A model generated the notes under the pieces. The model was not told where the DNA came from. It saw only the letters and a list, made by a program, of their open reading frames with translations, and did not search any database. From assembly GCF_000382265.1 (NCBI RefSeq), contig NZ_KB907976.1, positions 124,001 through 188,000 on the forward strand: 64,000 nt of DNA, in the 5' to 3' direction. Source of the DNA: Yoonia vestfoldensis DSM 16212 (GTDB taxonomy: Bacteria; Pseudomonadota; Alphaproteobacteria; Rhodobacterales; Rhodobacteraceae). The position numbers and the translations under genes are program-made. This document shows positions 18,398 through 34,592 of the stretch, piece after piece; positions within the stretch are counted from its first letter, which is position 1; every line of letters starts with the position of its first letter.

Positions 18398-19362
18398 CGC
18401 TGCAACCTTGCCAGCAAGGCTGCGTCCGGTGGTGGCAGCAGGTCAGCCACCACGTCGCGCAGATCGGCCAGCGCCGGATGTGCGAGGTCCTTATGCAACT
18501 GCGCCCAGACGCGCGGGATCATCGGGATATAGCGGGTTTTTTTCATGTCCTTCGCGAGTCTCGCGAAAACGCCAAGAATACGCAAGTTGCGCTGCGCCCC
18601 CAGACAGGCCAGTTGCGCCGGAAAATCACGGCCTGCCCCGGTCGCTGCGCTGAAATGCGCGACCATCGCGGTGCAGATATCGTCGGGCACATCGCGCCGT
18701 GCGTCGCGCAGCAGCGACGCCAGATCATAGCCCAATGGCGCGACAAAGGCGTCCTGAAAATCCAGCAGGCCGACCCGTGCGAGGCCCGTCAGATCGGGCC
18801 GCCAGATCAAGTTTTCTGCGTGATAATCCCGCAGCGCGAGCGTGTCGGGGGTGGGTACCAACGCCGCCATCGCGCGGGTCACGGCGATGACGAGTTCAGG
18901 CACCGGGCGTTGCGCGTAATGGGGGCCGGTGATCGCGACCATTTCGCCTGCGACGGCGGGTGTGAGCCGTGCCAGCGCGGGAGGCGCCACCGTGGCCAGA
19001 TGGACCAGCACTTCGACACTGGCGCGGTAGAGCGGCAGCGCCTCGCCCGGGTGCTGGTCCAGCCATTGCGCCACGCTGTTGCGGCCAAGGTCGGACAGCA
19101 AAAGCAGGCCCGCCTGCCTGTCCTGCGCCAGTATCGCGGGCGGGTGCAGCCCGGCATCCGCCAGAAATGTGGCGATGTCGACAAAGGGGGTGACGTTCTC
19201 GCCTGCCTCGGGTGGCGCGTCCATCAGGATGAGGGTGTCCGCACCATCCGTCAGCCGCAGGTACCGGCGGCCGGATGCATCGGCGGCGATAGGCTGTTGC
19301 GTCCAGCGGTCATGGCCCGAACGTCCCAGAAAAGCGGCGATGGCGCGGTCCCGGTCAGACAT
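18394..19362 (-). CDS. amgK: Aminoglycoside-phosphotransferase-fold sugar kinase, likely AmgK
   Basis: The 322-aa protein has the choline/aminoglycoside kinase fold. Catalytic loop LALRDYHAENLIWRPD is followed by the metal-binding VGLLDFQDAFVAPLGYDLASLL. The N-terminus carries a nucleotide-binding strand pair (RRYLRLTDGADTLILMDAPP). AmgK phosphorylates MurNAc or GlcNAc at the anomeric position, feeding MurU downstream. It overlaps tsaE and murU. The substrate is inferred from the pairing with murU. Confidence 0.8.
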   Translation of the reverse strand: MSDRDRAIAAFLGRSGHDRWTQQPIAADASGRRYLRLTDGADTLILMDAPPEAGENVTPFVDIATFLADAGLHPPAILAQDRQAGLLLLSDLGRNSVAQWLDQHPGEALPLYRASVEVLVHLATVAPPALARLTPAVAGEMVAITGPHYAQRPVPELVIAVTRAMAALVPTPDTLALRDYHAENLIWRPDLTGLARVGLLDFQDAFVAPLGYDLASLLRDARRDVPDDICTAMVAHFSAATGAGRDFPAQLACLGAQRNLRILGVFARLAKDMKKTRYIPMIPRVWAQLHKDLAHPALADLRDVVADLLPPPDAALLARLQR

Positions 19363-19819
19363 GCAGGCCAGTCAGGCGATCCTGCCACGCGGGTGGCGCG
19401 TCAAAGGTGACAATGTGATCATCCGCGCGTGCGGCAAAAGTCAGCGTCAGCGCGGTACCGGGTGCATCAGGGCCCAGCCTGTCAGGCCATTCGATCAGGC
19501 AGATTGCGGTCTGGAACGCGTCTTCAAGGCCGAGTTCCAGCACTTCGGATGGGTCGGTCAGCCGGTAAAGATCGCAGTGCCAGATGTCGCCATCTGGCGC
19601 GTCATAGGTTTGGACCAGCGTGAAGGTGGGCGATGGCACATCCTCCATCCGGTTCAGACGGGCGCGGATCACGCCGCGGGCAAAGGCGGATTTTCCCGCA
19701 CCGATGGGACCCTGGAGCAGGATGGTGTCGCCAGGGCGCAGCAATGCGGCCATCGCCGCGGCAAACCGGTTGGTCGCTGCTTCGTCAACAAGGCTGATCT
19801 GGCGTGTGGTGGAAATCAT
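19355..19819 (-). CDS. tsaE: tRNA threonylcarbamoyladenosine biosynthesis ATPase TsaE
   Basis: TsaE is the P-loop protein needed with TsaB and TsaD for t6A37 of tRNA. The 154-aa protein has Walker A LQGPIGAGKSAFARGVIRA (about residues 35-53), the SPTFTLVQTY motif, WHCDLYRLTDPSEVLELGLED, and LIEWPDRLG. It is the first gene of the tsaE-amgK-murU-addB-addA series, overlapping amgK by 8 bp. Confidence 0.94.
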   Translation of the reverse strand: MISTTRQISLVDEAATNRFAAAMAALLRPGDTILLQGPIGAGKSAFARGVIRARLNRMEDVPSPTFTLVQTYDAPDGDIWHCDLYRLTDPSEVLELGLEDAFQTAICLIEWPDRLGPDAPGTALTLTFAARADDHIVTFDAPPAWQDRLTGLHV

Positions 19820-19860
19820 GCCAAGACCTTATGGTCTGTATGATCACCTGCAAGTCGAAA

Positions 19861-21420
19861 TCAGCGCTTCACCGCGCGGATTGCTGGATCGTTTTGTGCC
19901 AGCTTGCGCAGGACCGGCAGGTTGCGCGGTGCAAGAGTGAACCGCACCATCGTCATCCCCCCCGAAATCGGTGTTGCCTGACAGCGCAGCATCCGCCCAT
20001 CGGCGAGCAGGGCATCATCTGACCATGGTGTGCGCGGGCCGGGCTGATGAATGAAATGCTGCAGGTCGGTCCAGTCGGTCGCCGCGGTACAGCAAGTGTG
20101 CCACACCGCCATTTCCGCAGCAAAGGCACGGTGTTCGAGGCCCAGATCCGTCGGCATGTCCCAAAGCGATGCATAGGCGCGGTTGTACATCACCAACGTA
20201 CCGGCAGTGGTGAATACCGCAATCGCATCGGGCAGGGCGTCAAGGACCGCCTGCCCGGTTTCGATATCCGAACGGAAACGGCGGGTCAGGGAAAGCTCTG
20301 CTGTGATATCTTCGAACAGAAAGGCGAATGCGCCATCGGGATGCGGTCGTCCTGTGACCCGAAAAGCCTGCCCGTCGGGGAGGTTCCATACCTCGCTGTA
20401 GGTGCCGTTCTTGGCGGCGGTTTCGACGGCGGTGAACTGATCCCGCCATGACGCATAGTTCTTGGGCTCGGGCAAAATGCGGGTTTCGCGCAGGCGGTCC
20501 AGCACGGTATCAATCGTCGGACGTGTACTCAGGAATTCGAACCCCAGCCGTGTCATGTCCAGCAACGCGGGGTTGAACGTCGCCAACTGGCGACGTTTGT
20601 CGAATATCGCAAGCCCGATGGACAGTTCTGCGAAGGTCTTTCCCAGGGTCTGGACAAAGTTACGTCTTTCCTGATCGGCACGCACGGTTGCGTTGGCATC
20701 TGTCGCAAAGTGCAAGCGCGATGTGCCTTGGCAAACAGTCACGACGTCGAACCAGTGTTCGGCGCCGGTCTTTGGCATCGGCACCGCAATCCGGCGCATG
20801 GCGGGGATCACGGCATCAGCGGTGCAAAATGTCTTGCCGGCGATGACGTTCTGTTTATCAGGGTCAAGCCGCCCCCAGAAATCAAGATAGGCCTGATTGG
20901 CCCAGATCAGCTTGCCCTCGACATCAGTCCGCCAGATCAGGTGCGGGGCGTGGCGCAGGACATCGCGCAGCATCGCCAGTTCGGCAGTTTGCTGACTTGC
21001 GGCAAACTGACCGGGCGTGCTGGCCGCGTCGTCGGGCCATGTGCCACCGACCGCGACACGGAGCTGGCCGTTAGGCCAGTCAACATCGATCCACACGGAT
21101 TCGTGGTGCCGATGCACAATCCTGCATGGCTTTTGGGCAGCGGATTCGAAATACGCGGCAAGGCCTGGAAACTGCGGATCAAGAACATGGATCATCGCAT
21201 CGCGGTCCGGCATCAGGCTGAACGGCGCGATCAACTGTTGTGCGTCTGGCGTCGTGTCGATCAGGTCGTCGCCATGAAACAGGAAAACCGGCCCTGACGG
21301 CGGCGGATGCGCCTGATCGCGTGGCGCATCTGCCGATTTCCTGCGCCACTGCGTCGCCAGCGTTGCGCCAAGGCCAGCGGCGATCGCCATTGCGGCGATG
21401 GTCAAAAGAATCAGCGACAT
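19861..21420 (-). CDS. Membrane-anchored PAS-domain protein without a kinase domain
   Basis: The 519-aa protein opens with a membrane span (ILLTIAAMAIAAGLGATLAT). Three or more PAS-like segments follow. One is around LRHAPHLIWRTDVEGKLIWANQAYLDFW, one around LSIGLAIFDKRRQLATFNPALLDM, and one around LDALPDAIAVFTTAGTLVMYNRAYASLW. No HisKA, HATPase, GGDEF or EAL motif is seen. It may be a sensor scaffold or a degenerate kinase. It lies 76 bp from regB on the same strand, in the redox-regulator block, which makes a signalling role likely; this is inference. Confidence 0.75.
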   Translation of the reverse strand: MSLILLTIAAMAIAAGLGATLATQWRRKSADAPRDQAHPPPSGPVFLFHGDDLIDTTPDAQQLIAPFSLMPDRDAMIHVLDPQFPGLAAYFESAAQKPCRIVHRHHESVWIDVDWPNGQLRVAVGGTWPDDAASTPGQFAASQQTAELAMLRDVLRHAPHLIWRTDVEGKLIWANQAYLDFWGRLDPDKQNVIAGKTFCTADAVIPAMRRIAVPMPKTGAEHWFDVVTVCQGTSRLHFATDANATVRADQERRNFVQTLGKTFAELSIGLAIFDKRRQLATFNPALLDMTRLGFEFLSTRPTIDTVLDRLRETRILPEPKNYASWRDQFTAVETAAKNGTYSEVWNLPDGQAFRVTGRPHPDGAFAFLFEDITAELSLTRRFRSDIETGQAVLDALPDAIAVFTTAGTLVMYNRAYASLWDMPTDLGLEHRAFAAEMAVWHTCCTAATDWTDLQHFIHQPGPRTPWSDDALLADGRMLRCQATPISGGMTMVRFTLAPRNLPVLRKLAQNDPAIRAVKR

Positions 21421-21496
21421 TGTGCAGTGGTCCTTGCCTGTTCAGGCCCCGACCCTCGCCCAGTAAAGTTAACTGAGGGTTAAGCCTGAGACAGGG

Positions 21497-22900
21497 TCAC
21501 GGCCATGGTCTGATGGGGACGTTCTGGCCCAGCGCCGGTGCATTGCCCTTGTTGATGGGAACGACCTTTTCGCGTGGCCAGACGACATCGACGATCGCGC
21601 CGCCTGTCGCTTGCCCGGTCCAGCTTGCGTGGCCGTGCCTGCGGCTGTTGGCAAAGGTCAGTTGCGCGCCCGACCGTTCCAGAAGGGTCTTGGCGATGAA
21701 CAGGCCGAGCCCCATGCCTTCGTATCCGGGACGGCGAATGCCGTCTTCTGCCAATCTGCGACGGCGGACATAAGGGTCGCCGATGCGCCCGATGACGGAT
21801 TGCGGAAAGCCGCTGCCGTCATCGGATATGCGGATGCTGATCGCGCTGTCGGACCATGTCATCTCGATCCAGACTTCGCTTTGCGAAAAATCGACGGCGT
21901 TCTGGATCAGGTTGCGCAGCCCGTGGATGATTTCCGGCCTGCGGTTGATGACGGGTTGGGTTTGCGTCGATCCCTGTTCAGGCGCGATTTCGAACGTCAC
22001 CATCTTGCCCCGGCTGAGATGCGGTTCAGCCGCTTCGCGGACCACAGTTTCCAAGGGGGCCTGCCGCAGATGAAGGTCATCCTTGCCGACCCGTCCCATC
22101 GAATGAAGGATGTCGCGGCACCTGTCGGCCTGTGACCGGATCAGGTTCGCGTCCTCCAGCAGTTCGGGATAATCTTCAAGTTCCTCCATCAGTTCCGTGC
22201 TGACCAGTTTTATCGTGGCCAGTGGCGTGCCAAGCTCATGCGCGGCGGCAGCCACGACACCCCCGAGGTCTGTCAGTTTCTGTTCGCGTGACAGAGCAAG
22301 CTGCGTTGCTAACAGCGCCTCGCCCATGGCGTGCATTTCGGTCGTGACCTGCCGGGCATAGATCGCCAGAAAAACGACACCGATGACAAGCGCCAGCCAG
22401 AACCCGAACTGGAACAGCAAAGGCAACGCCAGAAGACGGCCGTCCGTCATTTGAAGGGGCATGTGAAAATTGCTGATCAGCGTGATCATGCAAATCGCTG
22501 CGACGCCGAGAAAGATCGTGCTGCGCAGATGCAGGACGGTCGCGGCAATGGTGACAGGGGCCAGCAGCAGCAAGGCGAACGGGTTGTTCAGCCCCCCGGT
22601 CAGAAACAGCAGCAGCCCCAGTTGGATAAGATCGAAGAACAGCCAAAGCCGCGCTTCGCGTTCCGACAGCCGCTTGTTTTCCGGGTTGCTGTAGCGCGAT
22701 ATCAGGTTGGCAAGAACGGAACACGCGATGACGATGCCGACAAGCCCGTACTGGAATTCGAGTTGATAGACATTCGCCGCAACGATCGCCGCAACCGCTT
22801 GACCCAGTGCGGCGAACCAGCGCAGCGTGACGAGCGTGCGCAACCGCACCCAGTTGCTGCGTTCCTGATCATGGAACATCTGGAATTCGGAAATCGACAT
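21497..22900 (-). CDS. regB: Redox-sensing histidine kinase RegB/PrrB/ActS
   Basis: RegB is the global redox kinase that activates photosynthesis, respiration and carbon and nitrogen fixation genes at low oxygen. From the ATG at 22900 the protein is 467 aa. It has six predicted membrane spans with the quinone-sensing redox box LFLTGGLNNPFALLLLAPVT (about 98-117), the H box with His221 in AAAAHELGTPLATIKL, and Cys261 in SQADRCRDILHSMGR. The His and Cys are 40 residues apart, as in the known H225/C265 pair. The ATPase motifs LIQNAVDFS and EGMGLGLFIAKTLL follow. It is divergent from regA; no senC/prrC lies between them. Confidence 0.96.
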   Translation of the reverse strand: MSISEFQMFHDQERSNWVRLRTLVTLRWFAALGQAVAAIVAANVYQLEFQYGLVGIVIACSVLANLISRYSNPENKRLSEREARLWLFFDLIQLGLLLFLTGGLNNPFALLLLAPVTIAATVLHLRSTIFLGVAAICMITLISNFHMPLQMTDGRLLALPLLFQFGFWLALVIGVVFLAIYARQVTTEMHAMGEALLATQLALSREQKLTDLGGVVAAAAHELGTPLATIKLVSTELMEELEDYPELLEDANLIRSQADRCRDILHSMGRVGKDDLHLRQAPLETVVREAAEPHLSRGKMVTFEIAPEQGSTQTQPVINRRPEIIHGLRNLIQNAVDFSQSEVWIEMTWSDSAISIRISDDGSGFPQSVIGRIGDPYVRRRRLAEDGIRRPGYEGMGLGLFIAKTLLERSGAQLTFANSRRHGHASWTGQATGGAIVDVVWPREKVVPINKGNAPALGQNVPIRPWP

Positions 22901-23043
22901 CGGCAGCGACCTTGCACCTGAAAGCGCTGTGATAATGCCTGCCTGCGCTGCAAGCAATGCGACCAATCGGCGATCGGCAGGTCGCCGTTGACGGGGTGTC
23001 GCCGCGGCCTACTTATTGGGCAGAAAGATCAAGGATGGCACGC

Positions 23044-23595
23044 ATGACTACCGAACCATTGGACCTTGGCGACGACAAATCGCTGCTTTTGGTTGATGAC
23101 GACGACGCTTTTCTCAAACGATTGGCCAAGGCCATGGAAAAGCGCGGGTTCGAGGTGGAAATGGCGGGATCTGTCGCAGCTGGCAAGGCGATCGCGACGG
23201 CCCGGCCCCCGGCTTATGCCGTCGTTGACCTCCGGCTGGAGGATGGTAACGGGCTTGATGTAGTCGAGGTCCTGCGTGCGCGGCGCCCTGAAAGCCGGAT
23301 CGTCGTGTTGACAGGCTACGGAGCCATCGCGACAGCGGTCGCCGCAGTCAAGATCGGGGCGACGGATTACCTTGCCAAGCCTGCCGATGCCACCGACGTG
23401 ACCAATGCGCTGCTCGCCCTGACGGACACGCTGCCGCCGCCGCCTGAAAACCCGATGAGCGCGGATCGTGTCCGTTGGGAACATATCCAGCGCGTATATG
23501 AATTGTGTGATCGGAACGTGTCGGAAACCGCACGGCGTTTGTCGATGCACCGTCGCACCTTGCAGCGGATATTGGCCAAACGTAGCCCGAAATGA
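23044..23595 (+). CDS. regA: Response regulator RegA/PrrA/ActR
   Basis: RegA is the DNA-binding partner of RegB. From the ATG at 23044 the protein is 183 aa, close to the usual length; an ATG at 23035 is also possible. The receiver domain has the acidic cluster LLLVDDDDAF, the phosphorylated aspartate Asp62 in AVVDLRLEDGNGLDVVE, and the conserved lysine in YLAKPADA. The proline linker PPPPENP and the Fis-type HTH (NVSETARRLSMHRRTLQRILAKRSPK) are nearly invariant in the family. It is convergent with ppsR, one base apart. Confidence 0.97.
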   Translation: MTTEPLDLGDDKSLLLVDDDDAFLKRLAKAMEKRGFEVEMAGSVAAGKAIATARPPAYAVVDLRLEDGNGLDVVEVLRARRPESRIVVLTGYGAIATAVAAVKIGATDYLAKPADATDVTNALLALTDTLPPPPENPMSADRVRWEHIQRVYELCDRNVSETARRLSMHRRTLQRILAKRSPK

Positions 23596-25020
23596 TCAGG
23601 TATCGTCGGTTTCGCGTATCAGCAGATCATATTTGCGCAGTTTGACGTAAAGCGACTGGCGCGACAGGCCCAACATCTCGGCCGCGGCGACGCGGTTGTT
23701 CATGGTCAGGGCAACGGCGGTTTCGATGCACATCTTTTCGACGACATTGGTGGTTTCGGCCACGATGTCCTTGAGAGTGGCACTGCCGACAAGTTCGACG
23801 ACCGACCGCATGCTTTCGTCATTGCTGGGCAGCATCGCGCCACGGCTTGTGTCGGCGTGGTTTGAATCGCGCATCACGAAGGCAAAGACGGAATGGGTTC
23901 CGGCATGCAGTTTGGTTACCGAAATCTCGACCGACCGGGGGCTGCCGTACTGTCCTGCGATCCGTGTCGCGTAGATCCGCATCCGGCCCGCGCGGGTCGC
24001 GTTTTCCGTCATGATCTTCAGATCGACAGTGCCGCGTTGCAGGTAATCGGCCAGGCTATGACCACGCACGTTGATGTCATGGGCCACGTCGATCAGGTTC
24101 AGAAAGGCATCATTGGCCGACAGGACATCGCCGCTTTCGGATGCAAAGACGATGGCTTCGGGTCCGCTGATATACAGATCCTGCATGTTATGCGCGAGAT
24201 TGTCCGCCTTGAGGTTGTTGTCGTCGTCCGGGACGATCCGGCATAGCAAGAGGCGTTCGCCGGCGGCGCGAAACAGCGTCGGCGCCAGCCTGACGGTTTT
24301 GGATTTGCCGCGCAGTTCGATCTTGAACCCGTCCGCGCGTTCCGACATCGCCAGCGTCGTCAGCGATTCAATCAGATCGCCACGCTTGCGGTTGTCGAAA
24401 CAACTGGTCAAGGAATTGCCGATCAGATCATCGCGGGATCTGTCCAGAAGGGTCGCGGCGGCGGCATTGGCCTCGGTGATCTCGCCGCTTTGGACAGAGA
24501 TGAACAGCACGGGTTCGCTCATGCTGCCCAACAGGACGCGGAACCGTGTGTCGAATTCGCGCTGCACCTCATAGTCGCGTTCCAGCGCAAGCTGCGCCTT
24601 GATCAACTGCTGCTGCATTTCTGAAATCGCACGCAGGTCGCGGCCCAGCATCAGCACCGAACCGTCCGGGGCGATCCGGTGAAAGCTATAGCGGACAGGC
24701 GCATCCCAATCACTGACTTCGCGCGAATGGTTCAGCTCGACCGGCCTGACATCCGCCTTGCCGGCCAGGAATTCCGCGAGACGGCGTTCAAATTTCGCCC
24801 GGTCCTCTGCGACAAGCGAGTCGCGGATGTCCTTGCCTTCCCAATGTTCGAGCACCAGAAAAGACGGATGATTTGGATTGACGATGACAGAAAGCACCTT
24901 GAAGCTTTCGGAAATCACGATGGCAAGGTCGGCCACATCTGCGATGATATCGCCAAGAATTTCGGGCGCGATCAACGGGATTGCCCCACTGTTCCAGAAT
25001 TTCGCACCACGCGAAGTCAT
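23596..25020 (-). CDS. ppsR: Photosynthesis gene repressor PpsR/CrtJ
   Basis: PpsR represses bch, crt and puc genes under oxygen by binding TGT-N12-ACA sites. From the ATG at 25020 the protein is 474 aa. It has an N-terminal domain, a Gln-rich helix near residues 133-155, two PAS domains, and a C-terminal Fis-type HTH (NNRVAAAEMLGLSRQSLYVKLRKYDLL). Cys260 and Cys431 sit where the redox-active cysteines of known PpsR/CrtJ proteins are (one in the PAS region, one next to the HTH); Cys207 is extra. It lies 35 bp after ppaA, so the two are probably co-transcribed. Confidence 0.95.
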   Translation of the reverse strand: MTSRGAKFWNSGAIPLIAPEILGDIIADVADLAIVISESFKVLSVIVNPNHPSFLVLEHWEGKDIRDSLVAEDRAKFERRLAEFLAGKADVRPVELNHSREVSDWDAPVRYSFHRIAPDGSVLMLGRDLRAISEMQQQLIKAQLALERDYEVQREFDTRFRVLLGSMSEPVLFISVQSGEITEANAAAATLLDRSRDDLIGNSLTSCFDNRKRGDLIESLTTLAMSERADGFKIELRGKSKTVRLAPTLFRAAGERLLLCRIVPDDDNNLKADNLAHNMQDLYISGPEAIVFASESGDVLSANDAFLNLIDVAHDINVRGHSLADYLQRGTVDLKIMTENATRAGRMRIYATRIAGQYGSPRSVEISVTKLHAGTHSVFAFVMRDSNHADTSRGAMLPSNDESMRSVVELVGSATLKDIVAETTNVVEKMCIETAVALTMNNRVAAAEMLGLSRQSLYVKLRKYDLLIRETDDT

Positions 25021-25055
25021 GGCAGTGTCCCTTCGGGCAAAGTGATCTGCATTGT

Positions 25056-25856
25056 CTAGACCTCGCGCAGCGGTGGCGCGGCGGTCAGATATTTTGTTGT
25101 CAGCCCGCAAAGCTCTAACGCCTCGCTTGGCACAATTGTCGCATAATCCGCACCCGTCAAAGCCGTGACGTCATAGTAAGTTTCGACCTCGAGGATGGTT
25201 CCACCTATCACGATAGGAGTAGTCGTCTTGGAGGCGGTGCGAATGACGTAGACAATACGTCGCAGCGATTCAAGACTTTCGCCGGAAGAAGATGAAATGA
25301 ACACAGCATCATAGCTGGTGTTTGACAATTTCTGAGCAAGGTCTTTCAGGTCTGCGCCCAGCATGAGCCGCACCGACAAACCCTTGCGGCGCAATTGCCC
25401 GCTCAGCACCATTGCGCCCAGCGTGTGGTGGACATCCTGACCGACGATCAGCAGGATCGACGGCGCGGCGGGGTTCGCTGATTGATCGCCCGCCCATTCG
25501 GGACCGAGGTCGCGCAGCATCGCTTGCAGCCGTGATACCCCGATCGTGACCGAGGCAAAGCTCAACATGTCAGTGCACCAATCTTCGCCCAGTTCGCGGG
25601 CCAGTTCGGGAATATAAAAATCGGCCAGATCATCCCGCGCTATGCCTGCTTGAAGCGCCGTTTGCAGGACGGCGCTGCAATCTTCGCGGCTGATCGACAG
25701 GGCGGCGGCGCGCATCGCGGCCATGATCTGCATATCCAGCTTTCGCGTTGCGAAGGGCACCAGTGTCAGCCCGGCACCGGGCATTTGTGCAATCGGGTCC
25801 GGAAGCTGGCGAGAAATGTTTTCCGCCAAGACGTCTATGTTCCGGCGATCAGCCAT
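25056..25856 (-). CDS. ppaA: Cobalamin-binding antirepressor PpaA/AerR
   Basis: PpaA/AerR senses light or redox through a corrinoid and modulates PpsR/CrtJ. The 266-aa protein has a helical SCHIC-type half (LARELGEDWCTDMLSFASVTIGVSRLQAML) and a Rossmann-like B12-binding half. That second half starts with ILLIVGQDVHHTLGAMVLSGQLRRKG; His143/His144 fall where the cobalamin-ligating histidine of AerR lies. The C-terminal half shows PIVIGGTILEVE. It is upstream of ppsR and divergent from bchF, with PpsR boxes between. Confidence 0.93.
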   Translation of the reverse strand: MADRRNIDVLAENISRQLPDPIAQMPGAGLTLVPFATRKLDMQIMAAMRAAALSISREDCSAVLQTALQAGIARDDLADFYIPELARELGEDWCTDMLSFASVTIGVSRLQAMLRDLGPEWAGDQSANPAAPSILLIVGQDVHHTLGAMVLSGQLRRKGLSVRLMLGADLKDLAQKLSNTSYDAVFISSSSGESLESLRRIVYVIRTASKTTTPIVIGGTILEVETYYDVTALTGADYATIVPSEALELCGLTTKYLTAAPPLREV

Positions 25857-25908
25857 GTCCGCTCCCGTTTTTGACTCGCGAAAGCGCGTGTCTAAAGTAT
25901 AGCGACAT

Positions 25909-25926
25909 TGTCTGTCTTGTGAGACA
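25909..25926. promoter_or_regulatory. PpsR/CrtJ box 1 (ppaA side)
   Basis: The sequence TGT-CTGTCTTGTGAG-ACA fits the TGT-N12-ACA consensus of PpsR/CrtJ. It lies about 50 bp upstream of ppaA and 4 bp from box 2, a tandem spacing that suits cooperative binding. A TATACT hexamer (minus strand, 25901-25896) next to it could be the ppaA -10. Confidence 0.7.
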
Positions 25927-25929
25927 TAA

Positions 25930-25947
25930 TGTCAAAGTAAATTGACA
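25930..25947. promoter_or_regulatory. PpsR/CrtJ box 2 (near-perfect palindrome)
   Basis: TGTCAAAGTAAATTGACA is a TGT-N12-ACA site whose outer six bases on each side are exact inverted repeats (TGTCAA/TTGACA). It is the best PpsR site in the window and sits between the divergent ppaA and bchF genes. Confidence 0.85.
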
Positions 25948-26053
25948 CTATAGCAAAAACTACGCTGGGAAGTTCATATAAATAGTTGATTTGTATGTTA
26001 TAAATTACTCTTTGAGGGGTGGCGCGACGAACTGACACAAGGGGTGATAAAGG

Positions 26054-26071
26054 TGTAAGTTAAAGTTGACA
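26054..26071. promoter_or_regulatory. PpsR/CrtJ box 3, overlapping the bchF -35
   Basis: TGTAAGTTAAAGTTGACA fits TGT-N12-ACA. Its TTGACA end (26066-26071) also makes a perfect -35 hexamer, followed after 18 bases by TAATCT as a possible -10, 30 bp ahead of the bchF ATG. Repressor binding here would block polymerase directly. Confidence 0.75.
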
Positions 26072-26124
26072 CATGCCCCCAAACGCCCCTAATCTGGGTT
26101 CAGTCAATATCAGGAGCCCCGTCC

Positions 26125-33899
<7,775 letters not shown>

Positions 33900-33900
<1 letters not shown>

Positions 33901-34592
33901 TGACCGAATACGCCGCCACACGTGACCGGGTCGAACACTATTTCGACCGCACCGCGACCAAGGTCTGGGAACGGCTGACGTCCGACGCGCCGGTGTCGGG
34001 CGTGCGGGCGACCGTGCGCGCAGGCCGCGACCGGATGCGCGCGCTGATGCTGGCGCAATTACCGGGCGATCTGCGCGGCGCGCGGATCCTCGATGCCGGT
34101 TGCGGCACGGGGGCGATGGCGGTGGAACTGGCGCAACGCGGGGCCGATGTGGTGGCGGTCGATATCTCGCCTGCGCTCGTGGAGATTGGCGCAAAGCGGA
34201 TGCCAAAGGATTTGCCAGGCACGATCACCTGGGTCGCGGGCGATATGCTGGATGCGACCCAGGGCAGTTTCGACCATGCCTTGGCGATGGATTCGCTGAT
34301 CTACTACACCGCCCCCGATATCGCGGCGCTGCTGGACCGCGCCGCGCCCCGGATCAACGGCAAATTCGTGTTCACCCTTGCGCCGCGGACGCCCGCGCTG
34401 ATGCTGATGTGGCGCGCGGGAAAGTTGTTCCCGGCCGCCGACCGCAGCCCTGTGATGATCCCGCACACGACCGCAGGCGTCGCCGACGCCTTGCGCATGG
34501 CGGGCGTCAAAGGTGCCTTGCGCGATGTCGAGCGGGTCAAATCGGGTTTTTACATCTCAACCGCGTTGGTCTTTGAAAGGGCACGCAAATGA
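33900..34592 (+). CDS. bchM: Mg-protoporphyrin IX methyltransferase BchM
   Basis: BchM methylates the C13 propionate of Mg-protoporphyrin IX using S-adenosylmethionine. The 230-aa protein begins at the ATG that overlaps the bchL stop (TGATG; MTEYAATRDRVEHYFDRTA). Motif I of the SAM fold is ILDAGCGTGAMAVELAQRGA with VVAVDIS following. The C-terminus has FTLAPRTPALMLMWRAGKLFP. It overlaps lhaA by four bases. Confidence 0.96.
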
